Positions 47,718 to 59,617 of a DNA stretch of 64,000 bases are shown here, piece by piece (within the stretch, counting starts at the first letter, position 1; each line of letters begins with the position of its first letter). Source of the DNA: Novosphingobium ginsenosidimutans (GTDB lineage Bacteria > Pseudomonadota > Alphaproteobacteria > Sphingomonadales > Sphingomonadaceae); contig NZ_CP042345.1 in assembly GCF_007954425.1 (NCBI RefSeq), positions 3,054,873 through 3,118,872 of the forward strand, given 5' to 3'. Position numbers and translations under genes: made by a program. Under the pieces are notes generated by a model, which was not told the DNA's origin, searched no databases, and saw only the letters and a program-made list of their open reading frames with translations.

Positions 47718-48638
47718 ATGGGGGTACACTTCGTGCCGCGCGGCGATGGCGTGCTGTTGCGGCTATGGGCCGGGGTCAGCAGCGAGATCGCGCTGGCCTG
47801 CGATCGGCAAGGACAAATCACCGAACTGTGCGGGGCTTTGCCGGGCGATCCAATTGGGCGACCGTTGTGGGATCTGGCGGTGCCGCGCCAGCGCGAGCGA
47901 TTGCGCCAGGCCTATGCCGCTGCACTTGCCCAAGACCGCCGCTCTGACTGGATCGAACTGGCCCTGCGCGGATCCAATGGTGCGCGCGAGTGGCATGAGC
48001 TGCGGATCGATCCGGTCACGTTCGGCCCGGACCACAGCCTAGGCGCTATCTGCGTACTGCGTTCGATCACCGAACGGCGGCGGCTGGAGCGCGAGGCCTT
48101 TGCCGCAGCGATGACCGACCCGCTGACCGGCTTTACCAACCGCACCGCATTTATGGCGATGCTGGCGCATCTGGCTGAGCAGGATGTGCCGGGTGCCCTG
48201 GCGCTGGTGGATCTTGACCGCTTCCGAGTCTTCAACCTGCGCTACGGCCATGCGGCGGGCGATCGGCTTCTGGTTAGCTTTGCCGGACTGCTGCGGCAGG
48301 TGACGCGGCCCGATCACATCCTTTCGCGCACCGATGGCGAGACCTTTGCTGTGATAATGCCGGGGGCAGATCTGTCTGAAGCGCGCACGACCGCGGGCGC
48401 AATTACCAGCGCCCTCGCGAATGTCGCCAGCGGCGCGCAGCGGGGCGAGCTGCCCTTCACCGCTTCGATCGGCTTGGCCCTGCTCGGCCCCGACAACGAC
48501 GCCAGCCTGCGCTGTGCCGAGCTCGCCGTGACCGATGCCAAGGCGCGCGGCCGGGCGCGGATCGGCTTGTGCCCTTCCCGCTTGCGCTTGCCCTGGACCT
48601 GGCGGCAGACCCTGCGCGAACAGGCGACGGCGGCTTAG
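47718..48638 (+). CDS. PAS-GGDEF protein with degenerate active site
   Basis: A 306-residue protein with an N-terminal PAS-like sensor (about residues 20-115, ending LRSITERRRLEREAF) and a GGDEF-fold domain (MTDPLTGFTNRTAF onward). The signature GGDEF reads DGETF (residues 206-210), so the metal-binding acid is lost and cyclase activity is unlikely. It may bind GTP or signal by contact. ATG 47718 follows GGGGGCGACG. The last 4 bases overlap the convergent metallo-hydrolase gene. Confidence 0.85.
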   Translation: MGVHFVPRGDGVLLRLWAGVSSEIALACDRQGQITELCGALPGDPIGRPLWDLAVPRQRERLRQAYAAALAQDRRSDWIELALRGSNGAREWHELRIDPVTFGPDHSLGAICVLRSITERRRLEREAFAAAMTDPLTGFTNRTAFMAMLAHLAEQDVPGALALVDLDRFRVFNLRYGHAAGDRLLVSFAGLLRQVTRPDHILSRTDGETFAVIMPGADLSEARTTAGAITSALANVASGAQRGELPFTASIGLALLGPDNDASLRCAELAVTDAKARGRARIGLCPSRLRLPWTWRQTLREQATAA

Positions 48639-50230
48639 TGGTGCTTGCCCTTTTTGTGCTCGCGATAGGCGCCATAGCTATCCAGCACCGCCCGCATCTG
48701 AGCGATCGCCTTCTGCCGCGCCTCGGCATCGCGGATCGCCGCGAGCCGCCGCTTGAGGCTGGTGGCAAGGTCGGCATAGTCGTTCTGCCAGTCGCGGCCC
48801 AGAGCGGGGCGGAGGTCGGTGCGGCCAGTCTTCGTCCGCCGTGCCGGTTGGCCGGGCGGTAGTTCCCAGGTTTCGCCGATCTCTGGCACGATCAGTGATG
48901 GCGCCAGCGCCTGGCTTTCAGCCAGCCGCCGCAGCTCTTCAATTGCACCTTTCTCACCGTGATCGAGCAGCAGGCTGCCCGCAATCGGCCCGCGTTCGGC
49001 AATCCAGGCCAGCAATTCGGTCTGGTCGGCATGGGCGGAATAGCTGACAATCTCGCGCACCTGGGCCCGAACCTGCACGTCGCGGCCCGATATCCGCACC
49101 CGCTTGGCCCCTTCCAGGATTACCCGGCCGAGCGATCCTTCAGCCTGGAAGCCGACAAACAGGATCGTCGAATCGCGGCGCGGCAGGTTGTAGAACAGGT
49201 GGTGGCGGATCCGGCCCGCCTCGCACATGCCCGATGCGGCCATGATGATCGCGCCTGACATGGTGTTGAGCTTCATGGATTCCGCCACGTCATTAACATA
49301 GCGGATTGATGGGTGGCCGAAGACATCGCGCCCGCCGGTATCCTCCAGCTGGTCGACATATTTGCGGAAGGCGGTGGTTGCCTTGTTAGCCAGCGGACTA
49401 TCGACGAAGACCATCGCATTGCCGATCCGCCCGGCGCTGGATAGCGTGGCGATATCGAGCAACAGCTCCTGGGTCCGCTCAAGCGCGAAGGACGGGATCA
49501 CCAGGTTGCCGCCGCGCGCCCGGGCGGCAAGGATCTCCGCCTCCAGCAGTTGCCGCCGCTCGGCAATGCTGACCTTGGTGCGCGTGCGATCGCCATAGGT
49601 GCTTTCGCAGATCACGTGATCGAACCCGGCGGGCGCAGCGGGGTCTGGATGGAAGGCCTTGTTGTCTGGACCGATATCGCCCGAATAGAGCAGCCGGGTG
49701 CCCTCTGCCTCAACCTCGATCGAGGCCGACCCCAGGATATGGCCCGCGTTCCACAGCCGGCAGCGAAACCCGGGGGCGGGTTCGATCCATTCCCCCAGCT
49801 TCACCACCCGCGCCAACCGGGCGGCGGCAATGGCATCGGCTTCGGTATAGATCGGCTTGAACGGATCATCGCCCGCCCGGTCGCGGCGGCGATTGCGGCG
49901 TTCGGCTTCGTATTCCTGGATGCGGCCCGCATCGGCGAGCATGAACTGAAGCAGTTCGGCCGTTTCTTCGGTGCACCAGATCGGCCCTTTATAGCCAGCG
50001 GCGCTGAGCCGCGGCAGCTGGCCGCTGTGGTCGATATGGGCGTGGCTCAACACCACTGCATCCAGGCCGTGGACATCGAACGGCAGGGGTTCGTGGTTGA
50101 GCGCCTCGAGCGAGCGCGATCCCTGGAACAGCCCGCAATCGAGGAGGATGCGGGATTTGCCGCTTCGCAGCTCGTGGCACGAACCCGTGACCGTCTGGGC
50201 GGCGCCGTGAACGGTGAGCGAGAGAGTCAT
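48635..50230 (-). CDS. MBL-fold beta-CASP metallo-hydrolase (RNA-processing type)
   Basis: A 531-residue metallo-beta-lactamase-fold protein with a beta-CASP insert. The zinc motif HAHIDHSG (VVLSHAHIDHSGQLPRL) is near residue 62. GHILGSASIEV is motif 3, and YSGDIG is motif 4. The beta-CASP block has ASGMCEAGRIRHHL, and SAHADQTELLAWI is the C-terminal His motif. This group (CPSF73/YSH1-like) includes RNA endonucleases and exonucleases. A basic C-terminal tail (EHKKGKHH) may aid RNA binding. The substrate is unknown. Confidence 0.9.
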   Translation of the reverse strand: MTLSLTVHGAAQTVTGSCHELRSGKSRILLDCGLFQGSRSLEALNHEPLPFDVHGLDAVVLSHAHIDHSGQLPRLSAAGYKGPIWCTEETAELLQFMLADAGRIQEYEAERRNRRRDRAGDDPFKPIYTEADAIAAARLARVVKLGEWIEPAPGFRCRLWNAGHILGSASIEVEAEGTRLLYSGDIGPDNKAFHPDPAAPAGFDHVICESTYGDRTRTKVSIAERRQLLEAEILAARARGGNLVIPSFALERTQELLLDIATLSSAGRIGNAMVFVDSPLANKATTAFRKYVDQLEDTGGRDVFGHPSIRYVNDVAESMKLNTMSGAIIMAASGMCEAGRIRHHLFYNLPRRDSTILFVGFQAEGSLGRVILEGAKRVRISGRDVQVRAQVREIVSYSAHADQTELLAWIAERGPIAGSLLLDHGEKGAIEELRRLAESQALAPSLIVPEIGETWELPPGQPARRTKTGRTDLRPALGRDWQNDYADLATSLKRRLAAIRDAEARQKAIAQMRAVLDSYGAYREHKKGKHH

Positions 50231-50236
50231 CTGGCG

Positions 50237-50869
50237 CTACAGGCTCCAGCTAGGCCGCGCGGCGAGCCGGGCGCGCCAGGCGGCGACGTTGGGCCGCCCC
50301 TCACCCGGATCGATCCGCAGCACCCGCGAAAAGTCGACCGCGACGCCGCAGGTGATGTCGGCAATCGAGAACCCGCTGGCGGCCAGATAATCGCGATCTG
50401 CCAGGTGGGCATCGAGCTTGTCCAGGAAGTGCAGCAGCCGCGCCTTGCCGCGTTCGGCCAGTTCGGGGATCTGGGCATAATTGACCGGACCAGGCAGCGC
50501 GCGGTCCTTCATCGCCGGGGCGGTGTTGCGCATGGCTTCGGCAATGGCCATCAGGCACTCACCCTCGGCCTTGGAGTTCCAGCTGGCGATCTCGGCCTTG
50601 TCGACTGGCGTGGTGCCAAGCAGCGGCGGGTCGGGCTTGAAAGCCTCAGCCCAGGCGGCGATCCCGGCGTTGTCGGTCAGCACGGTCCCATCTTCCAGCA
50701 CCAGCGCCGGAACGGTCAGCCCCGGATTGACCGCACGGTAGGCTTGGGACTGGTGCTCACCCGCGGCCAGGTCGACGATCTTCGTCTCATGCGCGATGCC
50801 CTTTTCGGCGAGCAGGATCCGGGCCCGGCGCGGACTGGGGGCGCGGGGATAGTCATAGAGAATCGGCAT
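50237..50869 (-). CDS. Glutathione S-transferase
   Basis: A 210-residue GST. The N-terminal thioredoxin-like domain reads MPILYDYPRAPSPRRARILLAEKGI and VPALVLEDGTVLTDNAGIAAW. The helical C-terminal domain has YLAASGFSIADITCGVAVDF, the conserved folding motif with the Asp of the N-capping box. The substrate is unknown. ATG 50869 follows AGGAGGG; the upstream open frame is rejected. It starts only 6 bases upstream of the metallo-hydrolase gene end on the same strand, so the two form an operon. Confidence 0.88.
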   Translation of the reverse strand: MPILYDYPRAPSPRRARILLAEKGIAHETKIVDLAAGEHQSQAYRAVNPGLTVPALVLEDGTVLTDNAGIAAWAEAFKPDPPLLGTTPVDKAEIASWNSKAEGECLMAIAEAMRNTAPAMKDRALPGPVNYAQIPELAERGKARLLHFLDKLDAHLADRDYLAASGFSIADITCGVAVDFSRVLRIDPGEGRPNVAAWRARLAARPSWSL

Positions 50870-51063
50870 CGGTCCCTCCTTTTCGGAAACACTAGCAGGG
50901 CCAAGATCAATTGCGATTGGCAACTGGTTGACGTTACGGAAACCTGCATTTCTGGCATTGTTATGTGATGTTATCATGTTACACAAAAGGCAGTCGCCCG
51001 GTGCGACTCGGCCCGCTCCAGATGGCAGGGCGCCCCGGGCGCCAAGAGGATGGAGAGGTGCTT

Positions 51064-51729
51064 ATGACCTATGTCGATACCATCAATTCCAACCGCCGCC
51101 TGGGCACGCTGGCGATGGTCGGGGCAATTCATGTTGCCGCCGGTTATGCCCTGGTGACGGGGTTGGCCGCGACGATCATTCCCAAGATCGAACCGGAGAT
51201 CAAAACGATCTTCCTGCCCGAGCCAGCGACGCCCAAACCGACTCCGACCGTCACCCCGCACGGCAGGCCGGACACGACCACGCTGGTAACGCCCCCGCCG
51301 CCCGACACGCGCAATCCCTTCGACCAGCCCGGGCCGATCGAACTTCCCCCGATCGGCACCGGCGACCGCGGCTTGGGAATCGATGAGGTCACCTTCCCCG
51401 GCCCCACCCCCTCGCCCGGCCCCACCTTCGCGACCAAGCCGGCGCGGCCCAAGGGCAATCCGGGCCTGTGGGTCACCACCAATGACTATCCGCAGAGCGC
51501 GATCCGGAGCGAGGCCGAAGGGGTCGTGAAGTTCCGACTGAGCGTCGGCACCAACGGCAAGGTCATCGGCTGCGAAGTGACCGGCTCCAGCGGTACCGAG
51601 GCGCTCGATCAGGCGGCCTGCGACAAGCTGATGCTGCGCGGCAAATTCGAACCTGCCAGCGACAGCACTGGCGCACTGGTGGCGGGCAGCTACACGGGCG
51701 CGGTACGCTGGCAGTTGCCTAGGGATTAG
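51064..51729 (+). CDS. TonB-family energy-transducing protein
   Basis: A 221-residue TonB-like protein. A single N-terminal transmembrane helix (LGTLAMVGAIHVAAGYALVTGLAA, about residues 14-36) anchors it. A Pro/Thr-rich periplasmic linker (residues 50-120) follows. The C-terminal domain (about 140-220) has NDYPQSAIRSEAEGVVKFRLSVGTNGKVIGCEVTGSSG, the TonB fold. TonB proteins pass proton-motive energy to outer-membrane receptors such as that at 31473-34154. No exbB or exbD is adjacent. ATG 51064 follows GAGGTG. Confidence 0.88.
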   Translation: MTYVDTINSNRRLGTLAMVGAIHVAAGYALVTGLAATIIPKIEPEIKTIFLPEPATPKPTPTVTPHGRPDTTTLVTPPPPDTRNPFDQPGPIELPPIGTGDRGLGIDEVTFPGPTPSPGPTFATKPARPKGNPGLWVTTNDYPQSAIRSEAEGVVKFRLSVGTNGKVIGCEVTGSSGTEALDQAACDKLMLRGKFEPASDSTGALVAGSYTGAVRWQLPRD

Positions 51730-51864
51730 AAGTTTGTGCCGGGGGAGCCGGCCTCCCCCGGCTCGGCTTGTGCCACAATTGTATCGAGACAGCTTGACGC
51801 GTTGGGCCAGTCGACAGATGTTTGTCCCATTGCGCTGGAGCAAGCTTCCGGAATCCTACCCCCA

Positions 51865-52428
51865 ATGCTGATTTCTAAGGAATACAGGGCGATGAACGCC
51901 GACCTCCACGCCGGGGGAAGTTATGGCCACAGTGGCCAGAAATGGGCCGAAGCGGTGACTGATTTGGTTGCGCGCTATAGGGCGACTTCGGTGTTGGACT
52001 ATGGCTGTGGCCAAGGCACGCTAGCCAAGGCGGTCGATTTCCCGATTTGCGAATTCGATCCCGCCATCGTCGGCAAGGACCGCCCGCCGCTACCAGTTGA
52101 TTTGGTAGTATGCACGGACGTGCTTGAGCATATTGAACCGGACTGTCTCGATGATGTCCTCGACCATCTTTACAGTCTGTCGCGACTGGCTTGCTTCGTG
52201 GTTGTTTCAACCCGCCCCGCTCGCAAGATATTGGCAGATGGTCGGAACGCGCACCTAATCATCGAGGATGACCATTTCTGGCGAAGGCGGATCGAAGAGC
52301 TGTTCGCGATTCGCGAATGGACTTCGCTCAACCAAGAGTTTGCGGCGCTGCTTGAGCCCTTGCGTGGACTGCCAGCAATAAAGGGCCGAACCCGCAGGGC
52401 CTGGCGCCGCCGCCTTAGCGCCCCTTGA
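51865..52428 (+). CDS. SAM-dependent class I methyltransferase
   Basis: A 187-residue methyltransferase. Motif I is VLDYGCGQGTLAKAV (residues about 43-57), and the acceptor-side segment is LVVCTDVLEHIEPDCLDDVLDHL. The N-terminus MLISKEYRAMNADLH...GGSYGHSGQKWAE resembles methyltransferases found in surface-polysaccharide and phage contexts. The substrate is unknown. The frame is open to 51736, but that part has no family match. Base composition is somewhat less GC-rich than neighbours, hinting at transfer. Confidence 0.8.
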   Translation: MLISKEYRAMNADLHAGGSYGHSGQKWAEAVTDLVARYRATSVLDYGCGQGTLAKAVDFPICEFDPAIVGKDRPPLPVDLVVCTDVLEHIEPDCLDDVLDHLYSLSRLACFVVVSTRPARKILADGRNAHLIIEDDHFWRRRIEELFAIREWTSLNQEFAALLEPLRGLPAIKGRTRRAWRRRLSAP

Positions 52429-53203
52429 ACTGGGCGGGACGCTTCTCAAGGAAGGACTGGACACCTTCCTTGAAGTCATCGCTGGCAAACAGCGGCAGCA
52501 GTTGCAGGTAAACGTGCTGGACGTGGGTTTCGAATCCTTCTTCCAGCCCCATCCGCATCATCCGCTTGGACGCCAGCACGGCGAGCGGCGCATTGCCTGC
52601 GATTTCCTCGGCCATGGCGCGGGCCTTTGCGCCCAATTCCTCTGCCGGGACGACATGGTTGGCGAGGCCTTCGGCCAGGCAATCGGCCGCGCTCAGGGTC
52701 CGGCCGGTGAAGATGATCTCCGCCGCCTTGGCCCAGCCGAGCATGCGCGGCAGGAACCAGGTGCCGCCGCTTTCCGGCACGATCCCGCGCTTGACGAAGG
52801 CGGCAGCAAGCTTGGCATTGTCGGCCATGATGCGGATGTCGCAGCCGAGCGCCAGGTCCATTCCATAGCCCGCGGCCGAGCCGTTGAGCGCACAGATCAC
52901 CGGCTTATCCATCGCGAAGAGGACTGTCGGCGGGGTATTGCGCAGGTCGATTGTGGCCGGGAACTTGCGGTTGGGCGAACCGATCCCCTCGCCCGAGGAC
53001 GCCTCATTGAGGTCAAGCCCGGCGCAAAACGCCCGGCCCGTCCCGGTCAGGATAACCACCCTGACTGCGGGATCTTCGTTCACGGCCACCAGCGTCTTCG
53101 TCAGCTCATCCAACATAGCCGAGGAGATGGTGTTCATCCGCTCGGGCCGGTTGAGCGTGATGGTGGCGATGTGATCGGAGATCTCGCAGATCAGGGCGCT
53201 CAT
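52415..53203 (-). CDS. Enoyl-CoA hydratase/isomerase family protein
   Basis: A 262-residue crotonase. The oxyanion-hole segments are RAFCAGLDLNE (residues about 65-75) and NGSAAGYGMDLALGCDIRI. A catalytic Glu is in KRGIVPESGGTWFLPR. The family adds water to enoyl-CoA or isomerises it in beta-oxidation. ATG 53203 lies 5 bases after the thiolase stop, so it is the second gene of a thiolase-hydratase operon. Its end overlaps the convergent methyltransferase by 14 bases. Confidence 0.9.
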   Translation of the reverse strand: MSALICEISDHIATITLNRPERMNTISSAMLDELTKTLVAVNEDPAVRVVILTGTGRAFCAGLDLNEASSGEGIGSPNRKFPATIDLRNTPPTVLFAMDKPVICALNGSAAGYGMDLALGCDIRIMADNAKLAAAFVKRGIVPESGGTWFLPRMLGWAKAAEIIFTGRTLSAADCLAEGLANHVVPAEELGAKARAMAEEIAGNAPLAVLASKRMMRMGLEEGFETHVQHVYLQLLPLFASDDFKEGVQSFLEKRPAQFKGR

Positions 53204-53208
53204 GTGGA

Positions 53209-54456
53209 TCAGATCCGTTCGATAATGATCGCCGGGGCCATGCCGCCAGCGGCGCACATGGTGACCAGGCCATACCGGCCGCCCGAACGCTCCAGCTCAT
53301 CCAGGGCGGTGCCGATCAGGATTGAGCCGGTAGCGCCGATCGGATGACCCAGCGCCATCGCGCCGCCGTTGATGTTGACCTTGGTCCGATCAAGATCGAG
53401 GTCGCGGATGAACTTTTCGGCGACGACCGAGAAGGCCTCGTTGATTTCCCAGACGTCGATGTCCTCAACCTTGAGACCGGCCTTTTCCAGCACCTTCTTG
53501 GCTGCCGGAACCGGGGCATTAAGCATCAGCGTGGGGCAATCGCCCTGGTTCGCATAGGCGACGATCCGGCCGCGCGGCTTCAGGCCATGCTTTTCGGCAT
53601 ATTTGGGCGAGGCGATCAGGATCGCAGCCGCGCCGTCGACCACGCCCGAGCTATTGCCGGCATGGTGGAAGTGCTCGATCTTGAGGTCCGGATAGCGGCG
53701 ATTGATCTGCTTGCGGAAGGTCGTGCCGCCAATGTCGAAATCGGCCAGCTGCGCGAAGCTGGGCTTCAGCGCGGCAAGGCCTTCGGCGGTGGTTTCGGGG
53801 CGCGGGAATTCTTCGTGATCCAGCGCGACTGTGCCGTCCTCGTTATAGACGGTGATCAGCGAGTGATCGAACCGGCCTTCACGGATTGCGCGGGCGGCGC
53901 GTTCCTGGCTGACGAGCGCCAGCGCATCGAGCGCCTCGCGGCTGATCCCTTCCATCGAGGCAATCGCATCGCCGCACACGCCCTGGTGGCTCTGCGGGTG
54001 CAGCACGTCGAGCGCTTCGTTGCCCGAACCCATCAGGCGCGGCGGAATGCCGGCATTGGCCTGTTCGGCGGCGAAAGAAGCGGTGTAGCTCATCATCTCG
54101 GTCCCGCCGGCAATGACGCAGTCTTCCATGCCCGACATGATCGTCGCTGCGGCAAGGTTTACCGAAGTGATGCCGCCGCCGCAGAACCGGTCCAGCGTGG
54201 TGCCACTGGCCGAGATGTCATAGCCTGCCGCTAGCGCGGCCATGCGGCCCAGGTCACCGCCCTGCTTGCCGTTCTGGCTGGAGGTCGACCAGATGATGTC
54301 ATCGACCGTGCTGGTGTCGATCCCGTTGCGGTCCTTGATCGCCTTGAGCACAGTGGCGGCAAGGTGCTGCGGGTGAAGGTGCGAGAGCGCACCCTTGCCC
54401 GGCTTGCCAACCCCGCGCGGGGTACGAACAGCGTCAATGATATAGGCTTCGGCCAT
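53209..54456 (-). CDS. Acetyl-CoA acetyltransferase (thiolase)
   Basis: A 415-residue thiolase cleaving 3-ketoacyl-CoA. The nucleophilic Cys is in LDRFCGGGITSVN (about residue 90). The second catalytic pair is GGAMALGHPIGATGSI (His) and TMCAAGG (Cys), and NEAF is also present. Other segments (DAVRTPRG) are normal. The start is ATG 54456. It is divergent from the thiolase-like gene; the intervening gap carries a dyad shared with the acyl-CoA dehydrogenase promoter. Confidence 0.93.
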   Translation of the reverse strand: MAEAYIIDAVRTPRGVGKPGKGALSHLHPQHLAATVLKAIKDRNGIDTSTVDDIIWSTSSQNGKQGGDLGRMAALAAGYDISASGTTLDRFCGGGITSVNLAAATIMSGMEDCVIAGGTEMMSYTASFAAEQANAGIPPRLMGSGNEALDVLHPQSHQGVCGDAIASMEGISREALDALALVSQERAARAIREGRFDHSLITVYNEDGTVALDHEEFPRPETTAEGLAALKPSFAQLADFDIGGTTFRKQINRRYPDLKIEHFHHAGNSSGVVDGAAAILIASPKYAEKHGLKPRGRIVAYANQGDCPTLMLNAPVPAAKKVLEKAGLKVEDIDVWEINEAFSVVAEKFIRDLDLDRTKVNINGGAMALGHPIGATGSILIGTALDELERSGGRYGLVTMCAAGGMAPAIIIERI

Positions 54457-54518
54457 GGTGGCTCCTCCTTGATATGAAATGCAGTTGCGGGGCAGGTTCA
54501 AACCTGCTTTGACACTGG

Positions 54519-54536
54519 TTTAACCGATCAATTAAA
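54519..54536. promoter_or_regulatory. Dyad shared by acyl-CoA gene promoters (copy 1)
   Basis: TTTAACCGATCAATTAAA, an inverted repeat TTTAA-N8-TTAAA, lies in the gap between the divergent thiolase and thiolase-like genes. It matches a second copy at 60770-60787 at 14 of 18 positions. It stands out as an AT-rich site in GC-rich DNA and probably binds a dimeric regulator such as a TetR-family acyl-CoA sensor (inference). Confidence 0.55.
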
Positions 54537-54555
54537 TTGCGCAAGGGATAGAACG

Positions 54556-57139
<2,584 letters not shown>

Positions 57140-57161
57140 AAGTTTACAAGTGCGATCACTC

Positions 57162-58319
57162 TCAATAACTTCTCGGCAGGCCGAGGACATGCTCGGCCAG
57201 ATAGGACAGGATCAAGTTGGTGCTGATCGGCGCGACGGTATAGAGCCGCGCCTCGCGGAACTTGCGCTCGACATCGTATTCCTCGGCAAAGCCGAAGCCG
57301 CCGAAGGTCTGGACGCACATGTCGGCGGCGGCCCAGCTGGCCTCGCTCGCCAGCATCTTGGCCATGTTGGCCTCAGCCCCCGGATTGCCGCCGGCGTCGT
57401 AGACCTGGGCGGCATGGTGGACCATTAGTTCCGCCGCGCGCATTTGCGCATAGCAGCGCGCGATCGGGAACTGGACGCCCTGGTTCTGACCGATCGGGCG
57501 GCCAAAGACCTTGCGCTCCTTGGCATAGTCGCTGGCCTTGTTGATGAACCACTTGGCATCGCCAATGCACTCGGCCGCGATCAGGATCCGCTCGGCGTTC
57601 ATGCCCGAGAGGATGTAGCGGAAGCCCTTGCCTTCCTCGCCAATCAGGCTGCTCGCCGGAATGCGCAGGTCATCGAAGAACACCTCGGTGGTCGAGTGGT
57701 TCATCATCGTGCGGATCGGCTTGATCATCATCCCGCTGCCGACAGCCTTGCGCATGTCGACCAGGAAGATCGACAGGCCCTCGGTCTTCTTCTCCACCTG
57801 CTCACGCGGGGTGGTGCGGGCGAGCAGCAACATCAGATCGGAATGCTCGGCCCGGCTGGTCCAGATCTTCTGGCCGTTGACGACGTACTCATCGCCATCG
57901 CGCACCGCGACAGTGCGCAAGGACAGCGTATCGGTGCCGCTGGTCGGCTCCGACACGCCGAAGGCCTGGAGCCGCAGCGAGCCATCGGCGATGCCGGGCA
58001 GATAGGCACGCTTCTGGTCCTCGCTGCCGTATTTCAGCAGCGTGTTCATGATGTACATCTGCGCGTGGGCGCTGGCCCCGTTGCAGCCAGCGGCCTGGAT
58101 TTCTTCCATGATCACTGCGGCGGCATCGAGCTTGAGGCCCGATCCGCCGTAGTCACCCGGGATCAGCGCGGCGAGGAACCCGGCCTGGGTCAGCGCATCG
58201 ACGAACTCACCCGGATAGTCGCGGGTGCGGTCCTTCTCGCGCCAGTATTCGCCCGGAAACTCGGCGCAGAGGGCCTGCACCGCGCGGCGGATTTCAGCCA
58301 GGTCTTCGGATTCGGGCAT
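57162..58319 (-). CDS. Acyl-CoA dehydrogenase with noncanonical active-site loop
   Basis: A 385-residue flavin acyl-CoA dehydrogenase. The middle beta domain shows FGVSEPTSGTDTLSLRT and KIWTSRAEHSDLM. The C-terminal helical domain has KERKVFGRPIGQNQGVQFPIARCYAQMRAAE and QTFGGFGFAEEYDVERKFREAR. The YEGT-type loop that supplies the catalytic Glu in many members reads VAPISTNLIL. The base may lie elsewhere, as in some subfamilies. ATG 58319 is used; TTG 58322 lies just upstream. It belongs to the run of minus-strand acyl-CoA genes. Confidence 0.9.
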   Translation of the reverse strand: MPESEDLAEIRRAVQALCAEFPGEYWREKDRTRDYPGEFVDALTQAGFLAALIPGDYGGSGLKLDAAAVIMEEIQAAGCNGASAHAQMYIMNTLLKYGSEDQKRAYLPGIADGSLRLQAFGVSEPTSGTDTLSLRTVAVRDGDEYVVNGQKIWTSRAEHSDLMLLLARTTPREQVEKKTEGLSIFLVDMRKAVGSGMMIKPIRTMMNHSTTEVFFDDLRIPASSLIGEEGKGFRYILSGMNAERILIAAECIGDAKWFINKASDYAKERKVFGRPIGQNQGVQFPIARCYAQMRAAELMVHHAAQVYDAGGNPGAEANMAKMLASEASWAAADMCVQTFGGFGFAEEYDVERKFREARLYTVAPISTNLILSYLAEHVLGLPRSY

Positions 58320-58405
58320 CAAGATTCCAGGTCAATCGTCAGGGGAGCAGAGCGCCGGATGGCGCCGCCGCGCCGCTCCCCGCAATGACGAAAAGTGCCA
58401 GCCGA

Positions 58406-59617
58406 TCAGGCCGGAATCGCGTTGAAGGGCACGCCCTTGTCGGGGCGGTGGTCCTGCGGCAGGCCCAGCACCTTTTCGGCGATGGTGTTGAGCAGGACTT
58501 CGTCCGAACCCCCGGCAATGCGCCCCGTGGGCGCATTGAGCCAGCTGGTACCCCAGTCTTCCTTCACATAGGCGTGGGGATCGAAATCGAAGGCCTGGTT
58601 GCCCTGCAGGTCGAGCGCCATTTCCGAAAGTTTTTGCCGGCTGCGCACCGCGACCAGTTTCTGCAGGGACCCTTCCGGCCCCGGCTGCATCCCGGCCTGC
58701 ATCATTGCAAAGGCGCGCTTGGTGATGCTGTCCAGCCCGGCGCGCATCGCATGGTTCCGGGCAATGGCCGAGCGAATGCGGCCATCCTTGATTGCCGGCT
58801 TGCCGTTGATCGTCAGTTCCTTGGTTGTATCGACAAACAGATCGAGATGCGGGCCGAACCCGGCGCTGTCGGTGGCTATGTAGCGTTCGATCATCAGCGT
58901 GTGCAGCGCAACGCCGAAGCCGCCGCCAACCTCGCCCATGCGCTGGCTGTCTTCCAGACGCACGGCATCGAAGAACACCTCGTTCACGTGGCTGTCGCCG
59001 CCGGCCAGCTTGATCGGGCGGACTTCGACGCCCTCGGCCTTCATATCGACCCAGAAATAGGTCAGGCCCTTGTGCTTTTCGACGGTCGGGTCGGTGCGGA
59101 CCACGATCACGCCGTAGTCGCAGTACTGCGCCCAGGAGGTCCAGACCTTCTGCCCGGTCATCCGCCAGCCGTTGCCATCGGGCTCGGCCTTGGTGCGCAG
59201 CGCAGCCAGGTCAGACCCGCCCGAAGGTTCGGAGAACAGCTGGCACCAGATTTCCTCACCGCGCAGCGCCTTGATCACGCGCTCCTTCACCCAGGCGCGG
59301 TCCTGGCCATAGTGGATCAGGATCGGAATCGGCATGCCCAGCGAAATGCCGAAATAGACGTTCGGCATGCCGAACTGCATTTCCTCGGCATCGAAAGCGA
59401 TCTTGTGCATGTTCGACAGGCCCTGCCCGCCGATCTCGGTCTTCCAGTTGATCCCGGCGTAACCGGCATCATACTTTTCGGCCATGTACTGGCGGCCCAG
59501 CGCCAGGTCTTCCTCAACCGAGAGGTTAAGCTTGCCCCGCGCCGCGCGGGAATACTTCGGGGCTACGCTTTCCAGCCAGGCGCGGGCCTGGGCGCGGTAG
59601 GTTTCGATCTCGCTCAT
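58406..59617 (-). CDS. Acyl-CoA dehydrogenase (FadE17/26-like)
   Basis: A 403-residue acyl-CoA dehydrogenase. It shows GYAGINWKTEIGGQGLS near the start, CQLFSEPSGGSDLAALRTKAE and GQKVWTSWAQYCDYG in the beta domain, and RIAGGSDEVLLNTIAEKVLGLPQD at the C-terminus. It starts with ATGA overlapping the stop of the upstream dehydrogenase gene. Such paired genes often form a heteromeric complex (FadE-type) acting on bulky or steroid-like acyl-CoA, but the substrate is not evident here. Confidence 0.9.
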   Translation of the reverse strand: MSEIETYRAQARAWLESVAPKYSRAARGKLNLSVEEDLALGRQYMAEKYDAGYAGINWKTEIGGQGLSNMHKIAFDAEEMQFGMPNVYFGISLGMPIPILIHYGQDRAWVKERVIKALRGEEIWCQLFSEPSGGSDLAALRTKAEPDGNGWRMTGQKVWTSWAQYCDYGVIVVRTDPTVEKHKGLTYFWVDMKAEGVEVRPIKLAGGDSHVNEVFFDAVRLEDSQRMGEVGGGFGVALHTLMIERYIATDSAGFGPHLDLFVDTTKELTINGKPAIKDGRIRSAIARNHAMRAGLDSITKRAFAMMQAGMQPGPEGSLQKLVAVRSRQKLSEMALDLQGNQAFDFDPHAYVKEDWGTSWLNAPTGRIAGGSDEVLLNTIAEKVLGLPQDHRPDKGVPFNAIPA

